The notes: a model not told the origin generated them from the letters alone. DNA of 64,000 nucleotides from CBDFKF01 sp965248765 (GCA_965248765.1 CBDFKF010000002.1:496001-560000), one strand, 5' to 3'; counted from the stretch's first letter, positions 50,192 through 59,458 are shown. Numbers and translations: made by a program.

Positions 50192-51352
50192 TCAGCCCTT
50201 TGAATCGGCCGCACTACCATCCAACGCCCGCGCGATGGCCGCACCGATACGTTCCGCGGCCGCCTCGATCTCGCGGTCGGCAACATGGGCGTAGCGCAGC
50301 GTCATGCTCGGCCGCTTGTGACCAAGCAGGCGGGAGACGACCGGCAGCGGGATGCCCCGCAGAACGGCGTGGCTGGCGAACGTGTGACGCAGGTCATGCA
50401 GACGCACGTCCTCGATTCCGGCTTCCTTGCGCACTGAACGCCAGAGCGGCAGGTTGTGTGAAAGCGGCCGCCTGGGATCCGTCGGCGAGGGGAAGACATA
50501 CGCGCACCCGGTTCGCGGCTGCCGCTCCAGGATGGCGCGGGCCGGCGCATTGAGAAAGACCCGTCTCGGACCGGTCTTGGCGTCGGTCAGATTGAGAGTG
50601 TCCCCGTCCACGTCCTGCCAGCGCAGGGTCACGATCTCGCTTTTTCGGCAGCCGGTCAGCAACAGAAGGCGGATGATGTCCGCCTGCCGCGCGCGCGACG
50701 GCCGCGTGCCGGCGCAGCGGTCCAGCGCGCGGTGAAGACAGCAGACTTCATCGCGCGAGAGGAAGCGGGTGAGTCTCGGGCGGGGGTTTCGCTTCACGCC
50801 CCGGGTCGGATTCGTCTGGAGATGGCCGCACGCGACTGCGTGGTTCAGTATCCGGCGGAGCAGGTCCAGCGTGCGATTGGCCCCGCCCGGCGCGGTCCGG
50901 CTGTACTCGTCGAACCAGCGGGTCACGCTGGCCCGGGTGATCCGGTCCAGCGGCAGCGATTCGAAGGCCGGAAGCAGGCGCGCGTTGAGGGCGAGGGTCA
51001 TGGTCTTTCGCGTGGACGGTTTGCATCGGTCGAAACACACCTGCCCCGGACCCGCGACGAAATCCCCGAAGGTCAACACCGCACCGCGTTCCGGGCTGTC
51101 GGACCGTGCCCCGGTCTCAATGGCGAGGCATCTGGTGCGCGCCTCCTCGACGCTCGTCAGCGCCGCAGGGCCGAGTGTGATCCTTCGCGCGCCGTCTTCG
51201 TCCTTCCTGCAATACACGAAGCTCCGGTGCCCCGACGGCCGGACCCGCACGCCGAGACCCGCATGGCGCGTATCCCATACCGTGTACTCGCGGGCCGCCG
51301 GCGCCAGCCTCGCGACATTGGCGTCGGTCAGGCGCCGCCTCTTTGCGGCCAT
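50192..51352 (-). CDS. Tyrosine recombinase/integrase B
   Basis: 386 residues with a DUF4102-like arm-binding N-terminus (KRRRLTDANVARLAPAAREYTVWDTRHAGLGVRV). A core-binding domain follows (PSTRKTMTLALNARLLPAFESLPLDRIT). Catalytic residues are visible: Arg in LLLTGCRKSEIVTLRW, Lys in DAKTGPRRVFL, HDLRHTFAS, LGHKRPSMTLRYAHV with His and the nucleophile Tyr. Its start is three bases from the stop of integrase A, so both are made together. Confidence 0.9.
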   Translation of the reverse strand: MAAKRRRLTDANVARLAPAAREYTVWDTRHAGLGVRVRPSGHRSFVYCRKDEDGARRITLGPAALTSVEEARTRCLAIETGARSDSPERGAVLTFGDFVAGPGQVCFDRCKPSTRKTMTLALNARLLPAFESLPLDRITRASVTRWFDEYSRTAPGGANRTLDLLRRILNHAVACGHLQTNPTRGVKRNPRPRLTRFLSRDEVCCLHRALDRCAGTRPSRARQADIIRLLLLTGCRKSEIVTLRWQDVDGDTLNLTDAKTGPRRVFLNAPARAILERQPRTGCAYVFPSPTDPRRPLSHNLPLWRSVRKEAGIEDVRLHDLRHTFASHAVLRGIPLPVVSRLLGHKRPSMTLRYAHVADREIEAAAERIGAAIARALDGSAADSKG

Positions 51353-51355
51353 GCC

Positions 51356-52480
51356 TCAGCCCTCCAGGGCGGCGCCGACGGCATCGGCCGCCTCGCGCAC
51401 CATGGCGTCGGACAAGTGGATGTATTTCAGCGTCGTTTCCGGATTGCGGTGTCCGAGCAGGCGGCCGATGGTCAGCACCGTCTCGCCTTGCGCCAGGGCC
51501 ATGCTGGCGTATGTATGTCGGAGATCGTGAATGCGGACGTCGCACAGATTCGCCTCCACTCTCAGGCGATGCCAGACCCGTCCAACCGTCACCGCGTGCA
51601 GGAAGCCATTCTCTCTTGGCGAGGGGTATATCCAGACTGCGCGGCGGGACAGGCAGACGAGGACCTCGCGCGCCGCGGATGAGAGCCAGATCGTGCGCGG
51701 CCCGGTCTTGCTGTCGGGCAGGAACAGCTTGCCCTCGCGGTAGTAACGCCATTTCAGAGAAACGATCTCGCCTATCCGGCACCCGGTGAACAGCAGCATC
51801 CGTATGATCGCCATGGCCTGCGGGTGGTCGGCTTCATGGCGTGTCAGCACTTCGGCCAGCCGGCGGATTTCCGCCGCTGACAGGAAGCGCTCCCGCCCCT
51901 GGCGCCGATACCGCTTGATGCCCGCGCACGGATTGGTGCCCTCCGGACGATAGCCGTAGACCTCGGCCTGGCGCATGATGACCGACAGGACGGGGGCCGA
52001 GCGGTCCGCCGCCACCGGGGTCTCGTGAAGGGATGCGAACCACTGCTGGACGTCGCGGGTGGTGATTTCGGCAATCGGGCGACCTCCGAAGCAGGGCAGG
52101 ATTTGGTTCCGGTAGTAGCCGCGGTTCACCTTGAGGGTCGACGGTTTCCAGTTTCGTGCGTAGCGCCGGAAGACTTCATCACCCACCGTCCCGAATGGGA
52201 TGTCCGGCGGCGCTGCGGCCTCGTCGTCCTTTCCATTCCGGATCGCAGCCAGCAGGGTCCTGGCCCGCGCGCGGGCCTCTTCCAGGCCGATGGACCCGGT
52301 CTGGCCGACGATCTTCCAGACCCGCCGGCCGCGATGCTGGCTATGGATGAAGTACCGCTTGGCGCCCGAGGGCAGGACCCTGATACCAAAGCCCGTGAGC
52401 TCGCGGTCGCGGACGTCGTAGACGGACTTGCGGGGCTTGAGAGCGTCGACCCGGCGTTCACTGAGGCGTTGGGGCGCCAT
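51356..52480 (-). CDS. Tyrosine recombinase/integrase A
   Basis: 374 residues from MAPQRLSERRVDALKPRKSVYDVRDRELTGFGIRV; a GTG or earlier start at 52543 is less likely. Catalytic residues: LLFTGCRIGEIVSLKW, DSKTGPRTIWL, HDLRHTYAS, LGHRNPETTLKYIHL. It is a paralogue of integrase B and reads first in the pair. Two adjacent, separate recombinases may act on two sites or as a heteromer. Confidence 0.9.
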   Translation of the reverse strand: MAPQRLSERRVDALKPRKSVYDVRDRELTGFGIRVLPSGAKRYFIHSQHRGRRVWKIVGQTGSIGLEEARARARTLLAAIRNGKDDEAAAPPDIPFGTVGDEVFRRYARNWKPSTLKVNRGYYRNQILPCFGGRPIAEITTRDVQQWFASLHETPVAADRSAPVLSVIMRQAEVYGYRPEGTNPCAGIKRYRRQGRERFLSAAEIRRLAEVLTRHEADHPQAMAIIRMLLFTGCRIGEIVSLKWRYYREGKLFLPDSKTGPRTIWLSSAAREVLVCLSRRAVWIYPSPRENGFLHAVTVGRVWHRLRVEANLCDVRIHDLRHTYASMALAQGETVLTIGRLLGHRNPETTLKYIHLSDAMVREAADAVGAALEG

Positions 52481-52679
52481 AGGTTTTCCTCCTGTGCTCC
52501 GTGTTGCAGCCGGGGCGAAAACGAGGACAGATTCCGCCACCAACGGCCAAATCAGGAGGAAAACAGCAACGCTGTGTCAGTAGGTTAGCACCGAAGGTGC
52601 GCCGCAAGGTGTGTGCGCGCTACACGACGCTGGCAGTGGACGGTCATCTGCGACATCCCAGCTACCCGGGGATTGTTGC

Positions 52680-52805
52680 GTGATCGACGAAAAGGACATC
52701 TGGCGCGCGGCGAAGGCACTCACCGACCGGTATGGCGACGTGGCTCAGGATCAAGACCGCGATTGAGCAGCTGTTGAGCGAGACGCCGGAAGGGCCCGTG
52801 CATTG
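52680..52805 (+). pseudogene. Small DUF6961-like protein remnant
   Basis: IDEKDIWRAAKALTDRYGDVA in one frame (GTG 52680), then, in the next frame, TWLRIKTAIEQLLSETPEGPVH. Together they resemble the short helical proteins with an IW..A..L...HG...A and W..I..AI..L pattern found near integrases, with the middle deleted. The assignment is tentative. Confidence 0.35.
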
Positions 52806-52947
52806 AGGCGCCCAATGCCGGGGGTGTAAGGCAGGCTGACAGTAGCCCGCCCAGGCACGCCTGCCTCTAAGCGCCCAGGAATGCTGGGTTTGGCGAGCAT
52901 CGGGCGAGAAACGCGAAGCTCTTGTATCGACCGGCGTCCGATTGAAG

Positions 52948-52964
52948 TGTCAGGTTTCTTTACA
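52948..52964 (+). promoter_or_regulatory. Candidate PEP-CTERM cis element, copy 1
   Basis: TGTCAGGTTTCTTTACA. It differs at two positions from the copy at 53050 (TGTCAGGAATCTTTACA). The reverse complement has the form TGTAAAG.....CCTGACA. The downstream gene starts at 53221. Confidence 0.5.
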
Positions 52965-53049
52965 CCCGGGAACAACGATCCATCGGGCGGAAAACCGGCA
53001 GAAAACGTAGGTTGCTGCCACCAAGCCGCCCCGCCCTCCGCTTGAGGGG

Positions 53050-53066
53050 TGTCAGGAATCTTTACA
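53050..53066 (+). promoter_or_regulatory. Candidate PEP-CTERM cis element, copy 2
   Basis: TGTCAGGAATCTTTACA, 102 bases after copy 1 and 155 bases before the start codon. The spacing of 102 bases is close to ten helical turns. Confidence 0.5.
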
Positions 53067-53220
53067 ATCTGGTGATGGCGGCGCTACCGCGGGAGGCGCA
53101 ACTCACTGGAATCAAACTAAACGTGTGCTTGGCCCAAGTCTTGCTCGGATGCCCCTAGGAGAGTGGGAGAGGCGCCGCGATGGGACACCGTCGCGCCTGG
53201 AGCGCGTTGGGAGGCGTGTG

Positions 53221-54015
53221 ATGCGGATTGATGCAACAACGTGCGCCGCAGCGTGCGGCGTGACGTTCAAGACCCGCTCGCGGCGGATGGCGGTTTTGGG
53301 CGCCGTGCTGGCGCTCCTCGTCCTGGGTGCGGCGACGCTCACCGGCGGCCCGGTTCGAGCCGTGCCCCTGTTCACCGCCGTCGATTTGGACCCCTTGACT
53401 CCTGGCATCCAGAGTTCGTTGACGGTGGCCCCCGGCACTACCTTCACGGTCGACGTGGTTCTCGACGACCTCGGGCTGGGGGCGGCCACGTCGTTCGATT
53501 TGGTGCTCTTGGATGTCCTGTTCAATGACGCGGGCCTGGTGTTGGGCCTGACGCCTGCGACAACACCGATAGCCGGCGCCCTGGCGGCGCTGCCGGGCAC
53601 CGCCGATGCCGCCAGTGCTGTCCCGATTCTGGTTGCACCGGGCAGCCCGCTCGCGGTCGGCCCCTCTTTGGCGCTCGCCCCGCCCTTCACGTCATCGCTC
53701 GGGGGAGTTGGGCTCTTCAACCCGACGTCCTTCCTTTCCTTCGCCCTGGCATCGCCCCCTTCCATCTTTAGCCTATCAATCGACGCCCTCATGCCCGGGA
53801 CCAGCAGTATCTTCGCTCCTGGCGCTGTCCCCGGATCTGAGCTCACACTGGGCAATGCCGGACCGGGCACATTTCCCCCGACAGGCACGCCCGTAGGGTT
53901 TCCCACCTTGCTTTCTGCGACGGTGACCGTCACCCCCGAACCCACCACCCTCGCCCTCTTCGCCTTCGGCCTCGCGGGGCTTGGGCTCGTAGCAAGGCGG
54001 CGCGCTCGAACCTAA
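53221..54015 (+). CDS. PEP-CTERM sorting-domain protein
   Basis: 264 residues from ATG 53221. A late signal peptide is RMAVLGAVLALLVLGAATLTGGPVRA. The mature region begins VPLFTAVDLDPLTPGIQSSLTVAPGTTFTVDVVLDDLGLGAATSFDLVL, a cohesin-like beta pattern seen in many PEP-CTERM proteins. The C-terminal signal is TPEPTTLALFAFGLAGLGLVARRRART. It is exported, cleaved by an exosortase and probably part of the extracellular matrix. The upstream paired 17-mers may control it. Confidence 0.9.
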   Translation: MRIDATTCAAACGVTFKTRSRRMAVLGAVLALLVLGAATLTGGPVRAVPLFTAVDLDPLTPGIQSSLTVAPGTTFTVDVVLDDLGLGAATSFDLVLLDVLFNDAGLVLGLTPATTPIAGALAALPGTADAASAVPILVAPGSPLAVGPSLALAPPFTSSLGGVGLFNPTSFLSFALASPPSIFSLSIDALMPGTSSIFAPGAVPGSELTLGNAGPGTFPPTGTPVGFPTLLSATVTVTPEPTTLALFAFGLAGLGLVARRRART

Positions 54016-54122
54016 GCAGTGGCTTCAGGCCAACAGCGTCATGACGGGCGGCGGGCCCTAAGGATGTTTCACGCAATGGCCGCTCCGCTTACCGCGCTTG
54101 TTTTGCTCGTGGTGGTGATGGA

Positions 54123-54302
54123 ATGAGGCGGCGTAGACGAGGGCATAGAAAACATCGCACTCGTGTTCGACGTTTCGAGCGACGCGCGCTTTACATAATG
54201 CTAGGGCTGATCGCCCTTATGGGGGTTGGCGGGCTCCTAACCAGCCGCTCAAAAAGCGCGCACGCCTACGCCAGTGGCCCTCTCGCCTGTCCAGGCACCT
54301 GA
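54123..54302 (+). CDS. Possible small membrane protein
   Basis: 59 residues: MRRRRRGHRKHRTRVRRFER, then a hydrophobic segment YIMLGLIALMGVGGLL, then a polar tail. It follows PEP-CTERM by 107 bases. No homologue is recognised and the start has only a weak ribosome-binding site. Confidence 0.3.
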   Translation: MRRRRRGHRKHRTRVRRFERRALYIMLGLIALMGVGGLLTSRSKSAHAYASGPLACPGT

Positions 54303-54421
54303 CACCAGAAATGGCCCCGAAAGCCGCTCTCGTGCTTCCTATGTGCTTCCTGCCCGGGAAGGCACTGCTCACCACGACCACGGGGAGTCCCCGCAACTCG
54401 TTGATATTGCGAGCAAGAAAA

Positions 54422-54469
54422 TGGTGCCCAGGGGCGGATTCGAACCACCGACACGCGGATTTTCAGTCC
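54422..54469 (-). other. tRNA-Phe 3' half, probable phage attachment site
   Basis: On the minus strand GACTGAAAATC (Phe anticodon loop GAA) continues through the variable loop and T-arm GGTTCGAATCC to CCTGGGCACCA. The 5' acceptor half (GCCCAGG) is absent, so this is a 48-base tRNA fragment, not a gene. It lies at the edge of the prophage and fits an att core made by integration into tRNA-Phe. Confidence 0.7.
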
Positions 54470-54615
54470 AGCGTGCAAAACGGCCCAAAGGCGCGGAACG
54501 CGCAGATTTCTGCGGATGTTAGCCCTCGGACTGGCCGGACTCAGCGGACTGGAGCGCGAACGTCGCCGCACAAAAGTCGGCACAGTCCGAGACGCTTGTT
54601 CAGGGGGTGTTCGCG

Positions 54616-54754
54616 CTAGCCTGCACCGCACTGCCCCAGGACGCACAGCCGGCAGCCGCCGAGACTGACGCCAACCACGAGGATGATCACAGCCGCGAGT
54701 AGGACGATCGCCCAGCTGCGGTGCGCGCTTGACCCAGGCCTTTACTTTATCCAT
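54616..54754 (-). pseudogene. Small phage lysis-type membrane protein, frameshifted
   Basis: It starts MDKVKAWVKRAPQ; after a shift near 54715 it continues WAIVLLAAVIILVVGVSLGGCRLCVLGQCGAG. One transmembrane helix and a nearby cysteine suggest a spanin-like subunit. It overlaps the holin gene end. Confidence 0.45.
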
Positions 54755-55054
54755 CACTTCTTGCCTCCGAGATTGATCCCGCGCTTGTCGAGCGTCCGGG
54801 CTCCTGTGTAGCCGAGGTAGCCGGCAGGTAGACCACGTATAGGAAGGTCGGCCGCGCCCGACTGGTCCAGGGATCACTCGATTGGGCTTCGGCGATGATC
54901 GCCGACAGCTGTACTTCGACGGCCTTGAATTGCCTTGCTGCTGGAGCTTCGCCATCTCGAGCTTGGCCTTCTCGCGGGCCGCTTCGTCAGGTAGCACCCG
55001 GTCGAGAACGTCGCCCAACAGTGGCAGCAATCCTGGCAGTAGCGCTTGCAACAT
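54747..55054 (-). pseudogene. Phage holin (3TM-holin-like), frameshifted
   Basis: MLQALLPGLLPLLGDVLDRVLPDEAAREKAKLEMAKLQQQ is followed, in a different frame after about 54945, by AVEVQLSAIIAEAQSSDPWTSRARPTFLYVVY. That order (amphipathic start, SSDPWTSRARPTFLY) matches phage holins of the 3TM type. The start overlaps the endolysin stop (TGATG). The C-terminal helices are partly lost. Confidence 0.6.
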
Positions 55055-55453
55055 CAGACAACCCTCGCCGTCACCTCGAAATGCGGGAGATCGTGGAAGC
55101 TCTGAGCGGCCATGGACCAGTTGCCGTTCCAGTCCCCGCCCCAGCGCGCCTGACGCCAAGGCCAAGCCCGATGCCGATGACGAGGTGGCCAAAGCAGATC
55201 CAGCGTCGCGGTCATTCCAATCGATCGGGTACGGCGCCAGGTCGATGGCGCGGCTCGGGTTCTTGTTGTGGAGGCTCTGGCCGCCGCGGAGCTTCGACTT
55301 GCGTTGATGGAATAGCTCGTCCTGCCGATCGTTCGGCCTATAGCCCTCGATCACCGCGAAGTCGTAATGCTTGATCAGCTCCCGGCACACCAGTTGCAGC
55401 TTGCCGTGGCAGCTGCCGAGGTTATCGGTCGAGCGTTTGCCGAACGTGGGCAC
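55054..55453 (-). pseudogene. Phage endolysin, M15 (VanY/DUF882-like) peptidase, frameshifted
   Basis: From GTG 55453: PTFGKRSTDNLGSCHGKLQLVCRELIKHYDFAVIEGYRPNDRQDELF, then GGQSLHNKNPSRAIDLAPYPIDWND with the zinc ligands S-x-H and D. The expected end, FGHLVIGIGLGLGVRR then RWGGDWNGNWSMAAQSFHDLPHFEV (third zinc His), is split over two other frames. It would cleave peptidoglycan cross-links at lysis, but is now broken. Confidence 0.75.
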
Positions 55454-55628
55454 CTGCTTCCTCTCCGCAGCCGTTCCCCATGTGCTCGCCCAATTCACGC
55501 GCGTGCCCGTTCATGCTGGCGGCGGCGCGCTCCAGGCCAGTGAGAGATGCCGCCATCGCGTCGATGTTCTCCGACGAGGGCCGATGCGACGAGCCGAACA
55601 CCGCCTTGAGAACAGACATAATCGTCAT
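55422..55628 (-). CDS. Small phage protein of unknown function
   Basis: 68 residues, MTIMSVLKAVFGSSHRPSSENIDAMAASLTGLERAAASMNG..., mostly helical and soluble. It overlaps the endolysin start and the next upstream gene by four bases, as in compact phage lysis operons. Confidence 0.5.
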   Translation of the reverse strand: MTIMSVLKAVFGSSHRPSSENIDAMAASLTGLERAAASMNGHARELGEHMGNGCGEEAGAHVRQTLDR

Positions 55629-55834
55629 GGCCGGTTCCTCAGCAATTCATTCCAGACTGCCATCTGCTTGTTGGTTTCGTTGGCCGCCTCGGTCATTTTG
55701 GAGACCGCTGCTTCGACGCGCTCAACGATCTTGTCGCGAGCGTCATACGAGTCCTTGATCGACTTTTCCTTCTGCACAATTCGGCGCAGTAGGTAGATAA
55801 CTAGCGCGGACAGAACTAGGGACAAGATTCCCAC
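55625..55834 (-). CDS. Small phage membrane protein
   Basis: 69 residues: a membrane segment MGILSLVLSALVIYLLRRIV followed by a charged helix KEKSIKDSYDARDKIVERVEAAVSKMTEAANETNKQ. The layout resembles an i-spanin or phage coiled-coil membrane protein. It is coupled to the gene after it by a four-base overlap. Confidence 0.55.
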   Translation of the reverse strand: MGILSLVLSALVIYLLRRIVQKEKSIKDSYDARDKIVERVEAAVSKMTEAANETNKQMAVWNELLRNRP

Positions 55835-55922
55835 TCAGAGAAGATGCGATCGAGCATTGATGGATCTGGCACCGGCAGCTCTCCGTATCGCTCAAAATAA
55901 TCGTGCGCCGGCTCGTACGCGG

Positions 55923-56204
55923 TCAGCGCTTGGCCTCGTCGTAGCGGGCCTTCAGGCCGGCTGGTAGGTCGGCATCGACGATCACGCCCCTGGTCTTCAG
56001 CGCGTCGATCAGCTCGGTGACATCGGAGCGGGTCTCTGGCTTTGGCGCAGGTGGCGGTGGATCGGCCGGCAGTATCTCGGCCTCGCCAGCGTCCAAGAGT
56101 TCTTGCATCTCCCGGCGGAGGCGGTTGTCCATATCGTCGGGGATCGAGGTCAGGGTGGCTGCTTCGTAGAACCCACCGTCCGCTAGCCGCTTGAACTCTC
56201 TCAT
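55923..56204 (-). CDS. Small phage protein near the tail fibre gene
   Basis: 93 residues, MREFKRLADGGFYEAATLTSIPDDMDNRLRREMQELLDAGEAEILPADPPPP...LPAGLKARYDEAKR. It follows the tail fibre gene with one base between, the place of a tail-fibre assembly or accessory protein. The family is not recognised. Confidence 0.55.
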   Translation of the reverse strand: MREFKRLADGGFYEAATLTSIPDDMDNRLRREMQELLDAGEAEILPADPPPPAPKPETRSDVTELIDALKTRGVIVDADLPAGLKARYDEAKR

Positions 56205-56205
56205 A

Positions 56206-57754
56206 TCAAAGCTCCGCGTCGAATTTCAGCTTGCCGTTAGCACCCGCATCGTCGCGCATGTAAACACCATCGCCGGCCACCAACCCACTCGCAACTGTCG
56301 CAAGTAGGCCAACGACATTCGCGGTTACACCCCCTAGGGTCGTTAGAGCTGTCACGTTCTCGACGGCGGCTCCCGTCCCGTTGTGAACGAGCTGCCAGTT
56401 ATCCGCAGCCGCCGTCGAGAACGCTGGAGCCGCCCTCATCGGGTTACGGAGATGGAATGGCATTGCCCCCTCCGTTGTTGAGATGCACGTCCCGGAGCAC
56501 ATGGTTGTCGAGGCACCCGCGCGATACTCCTGGTAGTAACGGTCGCAGAGATCACGTTCCTCAGCGATCGGCCGGCGCTCAAACGACGTCGCGACTGGGC
56601 CGATCTCGAGCTGAATGTCGGTGATGTAGAGCACGTCGGTCGCGACGAGATCGGTATCGTCAACGTGGATAAACACGGCGAGGTTCGTCATCCCGCTCGT
56701 GTCTATACTGATGCCTTCGACCTTGAACGTCTGGTAGGCGTCGCTTAGCACGAGGTTGGCAGCTACGTTCTCCGCCGTCCAGTTGGCAACAAATGTCGGG
56801 TTGCTGCCCTCCGCACCCCACGCACTTACAACATCGGAGGTCACCGCATCGGCGGTGCTGTCCCACGCCAAAACGTGCGCGCGCAGGTTCTCAACTTGCC
56901 CGGATGTGGTGCGGGCCTTGAACGAGAGCGACGCCGTCTTGCCATCAAACTGAGCCGCGTCGCGCGCCTCAATGATCTGGATGATGCCGAACTTCTCGGA
57001 TGTCCCGCTGACCGTCTCGACGTCGAACTTGATCGCCGCATACCCGTCTGTCGGAACGACGGATGTTTCCTGGCTTATGTCGGCGCGGTCGTTGCCATCC
57101 GATAGCAAGGTACACCGATCGAAAAGATAGGTGTCGTCCGAGTTCGCCGGCGTGGTCGTCCTCGTGAAACTCGTGCCGCGTTCCGCTACACGGAAATCAC
57201 CATTGATGAGCGCATTGCGTCCCGTGTATTCGAGAAGCTGCGGCACCATCGAGATCAACTGAAACTGCGTCCCGTCGTACACGACGACAATGATGTCGTT
57301 GGTCTGGATCTCACCGCCGACGAGTGCCGCCAAGTTACGTTGGATCGCCTTCGCCCCGACGCCGTTGACGTCGAGGGTGGCCGCGCCCGTGTTGAGATGG
57401 TTCGCCTTGAAGGTGAAGTGCTGGCCGGCAGCGTAGGCGGTCATGGCCGGCGATAGCGCCAGCGTATAGGCGCCGGCCGAGCCGGCAGCGGTCGCGTGCT
57501 GCGCCGCGCTGTTCTGCAGATCGGTTGCTGAGGCGTAGTCCGTCAGGGCAGCAGCGTTGCCAACCCCGGTGTGCCGGAAAGTCGCCATCGGCCGGTTCGC
57601 GGTGATCGTGGTCTGACCGTCCTTGGTGACGCACGTCGCGAGCAATCTCTGCTGCCGACTGGGCGGCGGCCGCCAGCTCGGCTTCAAGTCGCGCCTGGGC
57701 TGCGGCAGGCGCAGCGGCGGCGCGTTCGGCTTCGGCATCATCTAGTAGAGCCAT
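56206..57754 (-). pseudogene. Phage tail fibre protein with one frameshift
   Basis: It starts MALLDDAEAERAAAAPAAAQARLEAELAAAAQSAAEIARDV (57754, coupled by TAATG to the portal gene). After a shift near 57632 it continues CVTKDGQTTITANRPMATFRHTGVGNAAALTDYASATDLQNSAAQ, typical of tail fibres. Then YTGRNALINGDFRVAERGTSF begins a jelly-roll-like domain with IGPVATSFERRPIAEERDLCDRYYQEYRAG. The bulk (57593-56206) is intact, about 460 residues. Host recognition is the expected role. Confidence 0.75.
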
Positions 57755-58940
57755 TACTGCAAGGTCTCCGTGCCAGGCGACATCGCGATCTCCGCCGCGA
57801 TAATGCGACCGCTCGCATCGCGTATGGCGCGCCGCGGTGCTGCGAGCACCTGGAGCAGCTCGTTGTGCTCAGCGCCTCGCTGCTGGGACTCGGCCCGCAT
57901 CTCCGCGGCCAGGGTCAAGATTGCCTCGGCAAGCTCTCGCACTTCCGCCTCCTGTCGTTCGAGCGTGTAGTCGGGCGGCAGCCCGCGATCGAGGTTCTTC
58001 TGCTCACGCTGCAGGTCTATCTTCGCGCCCTCGATCTTCTCGCGGCTCACGCGATCCTCGCCGGCAATGTCGCGCTTGAGCTGTTGCTCGCCCTGCATCT
58101 TGGCGACGTCCGCCTCAAGGCGCCGCGCCTCGATCATCTCCTCGGCCATCTGCGGCGCCATCTCGCCCGCGAGCTGCTGCACCTGGGCCTCCATCTGCGC
58201 CTGGACCGCCATCGGATCTGCCTGCCCTTCGCCGTCCTCGGGGGTGCCCATCGCGTCGATGGCGTCCTCGGCCTCCCGGCCCGAGCTTGAAGCGGCGGAT
58301 GGCGGCCTGCAGCAGCGCCTTGGCGGCCTCGGCCGGCATGTGTCCGCTCTCGACCGCCGGCCCGATCGCCGTGACGAAGCCGGCGATGCCCTTGAGGAGG
58401 CGGGTCATGGCCTCTTGGTCGGCCGCGATGTCTCCCGCGATCGTGCTATCGGTCTCGACGTCGATGCGGAAGTCGCGCAAGCCGTCGTCGCGCAGGAAGC
58501 CCATCACATCGTCCCAAGTGATCTCGGGCTCCTGTGGTTGCTGTGGTGCCGGCGGAGCACCGAGCGCCATTCCAGCATCCGTCATGCCGCCACCGGCTGC
58601 GCCACCGAACACCACCTCGGGAGAAGGGACGGGCGCCGACATGGCTGCTCCTCGAGCCCAGGGAGAGAGGCTGCGTCAGGAAGCTCGACGCCCGTCATGC
58701 GCTTCAGGGTTCTGATGCTGAAGCGCGATGCGATGATCTCCGCCTTGAGGCGCAAGAGATCACGCGCGTAGGTTTCGACCCGGCGCTGGCGCCGCTCGAA
58801 CCGTATCGAGCCCGAGCGCGCCTTGAGTCGTTGGGCGCCCAGGGTCTCGTGGGGATCTGTGGTGCCGCGCTCAGGCCGGTCAACTCGTGGATCGTCTGCT
58901 TGATCTGCTCGCGCTGCTCGTACAGCGTCGCCAACACCTG
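57754..58940 (-). pseudogene. Phage portal protein, 5'-truncated with several frameshifts
   Basis: The pieces in order over different frames are: LATLYEQREQIKQTIHELTGLS; DPHETLGAQRLKARSGSIRFERRQRRVETYARDLLRLKAEIIASRFSIRTLKRMTGVELP; EITWDDVMGFLRDDGLRDFRIDVETDSTIAGDIAADQEAMTRLLKG, KALLQAAIRRFKLG; then EAEDAIDAMGTPEDGEGQ and the long acidic/coiled tail to ETLQ. This order is that of P22-like portal C-terminal halves. It joins the terminase fragment at about 58941. Frame changes lie near 58860, 58660 and 58285. Confidence 0.72.
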
Positions 58941-59458
58941 GTCGCGCTTGGCCGGATAGCGCCCGCAGCGTTCGCGCAGCGCTTGGATCAGCCCCCGCGG
59001 CAGCTCCCGCGCCTCGTTCACCCATGCACCGGTGACCTCCAGCGACAGCACCTTTTTGATGTCGGACGGCTTGTCGAGCGCCCGAAACAACACCTCGGCG
59101 TGGACCGGATAGCCGTCGGCGCCGGCCGTCACGATGCGGTGGGCCTTGTCGCCCTTGACCAGCTCGCCGAACACCTCCTCGGGGAACCAATCGAACCACG
59201 TCTTCATCGTCGTGTCTTCGAGCTCGCGGTACGTGTTCCGCACGATCGCCCAGCGCGTACGCCGCACCCCGTCGGGGCCTGGCTCCTGCATCCGCGCGCG
59301 GCGCATGATCTCGATGCAGCAACCGCTCGACTTGCCCGACCCGACCGGGCCCCGGATGCCGCCACCCGAGCGTCCGATCGCATGAACCGGGCGACCGTCG
59401 GCGGCACCTTGAAACTGATCGCGACGTCCGTCACGCGGGTGCCGTTGGCATCGGTCAT
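58941..59458 (-). pseudogene. Phage terminase large subunit, N-terminal part, fused to the portal remnant
   Basis: MTDANGTRVTDVAISFKVPPTVARFM starts it. A frameshift near 59355 restores IRGPVGSGKSSGCCIEIMRRARMQEPGPDGVRRTRWAIVRNTYRELEDTTMKTWFDWFPEE, with the Walker A motif of the packaging ATPase. It runs to LIQALRERCGRYPAKRD and then jumps into portal sequence. The nuclease domain is deleted. Confidence 0.8.

Larger units (their letters stand above)
52806..53220. other. Intergenic region upstream of a PEP-CTERM gene
   Basis: 415 bases with no gene. It holds two near-identical 17-mers (52948-52964 and 53050-53066) described separately. No other feature is recognised. Confidence 0.5.

Noticed and set aside
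54422..54469. Calling a complete tRNA-Phe gene
   Set aside because: The 5' acceptor and D-arm are missing and the anticodon stem 5' side does not pair fully.
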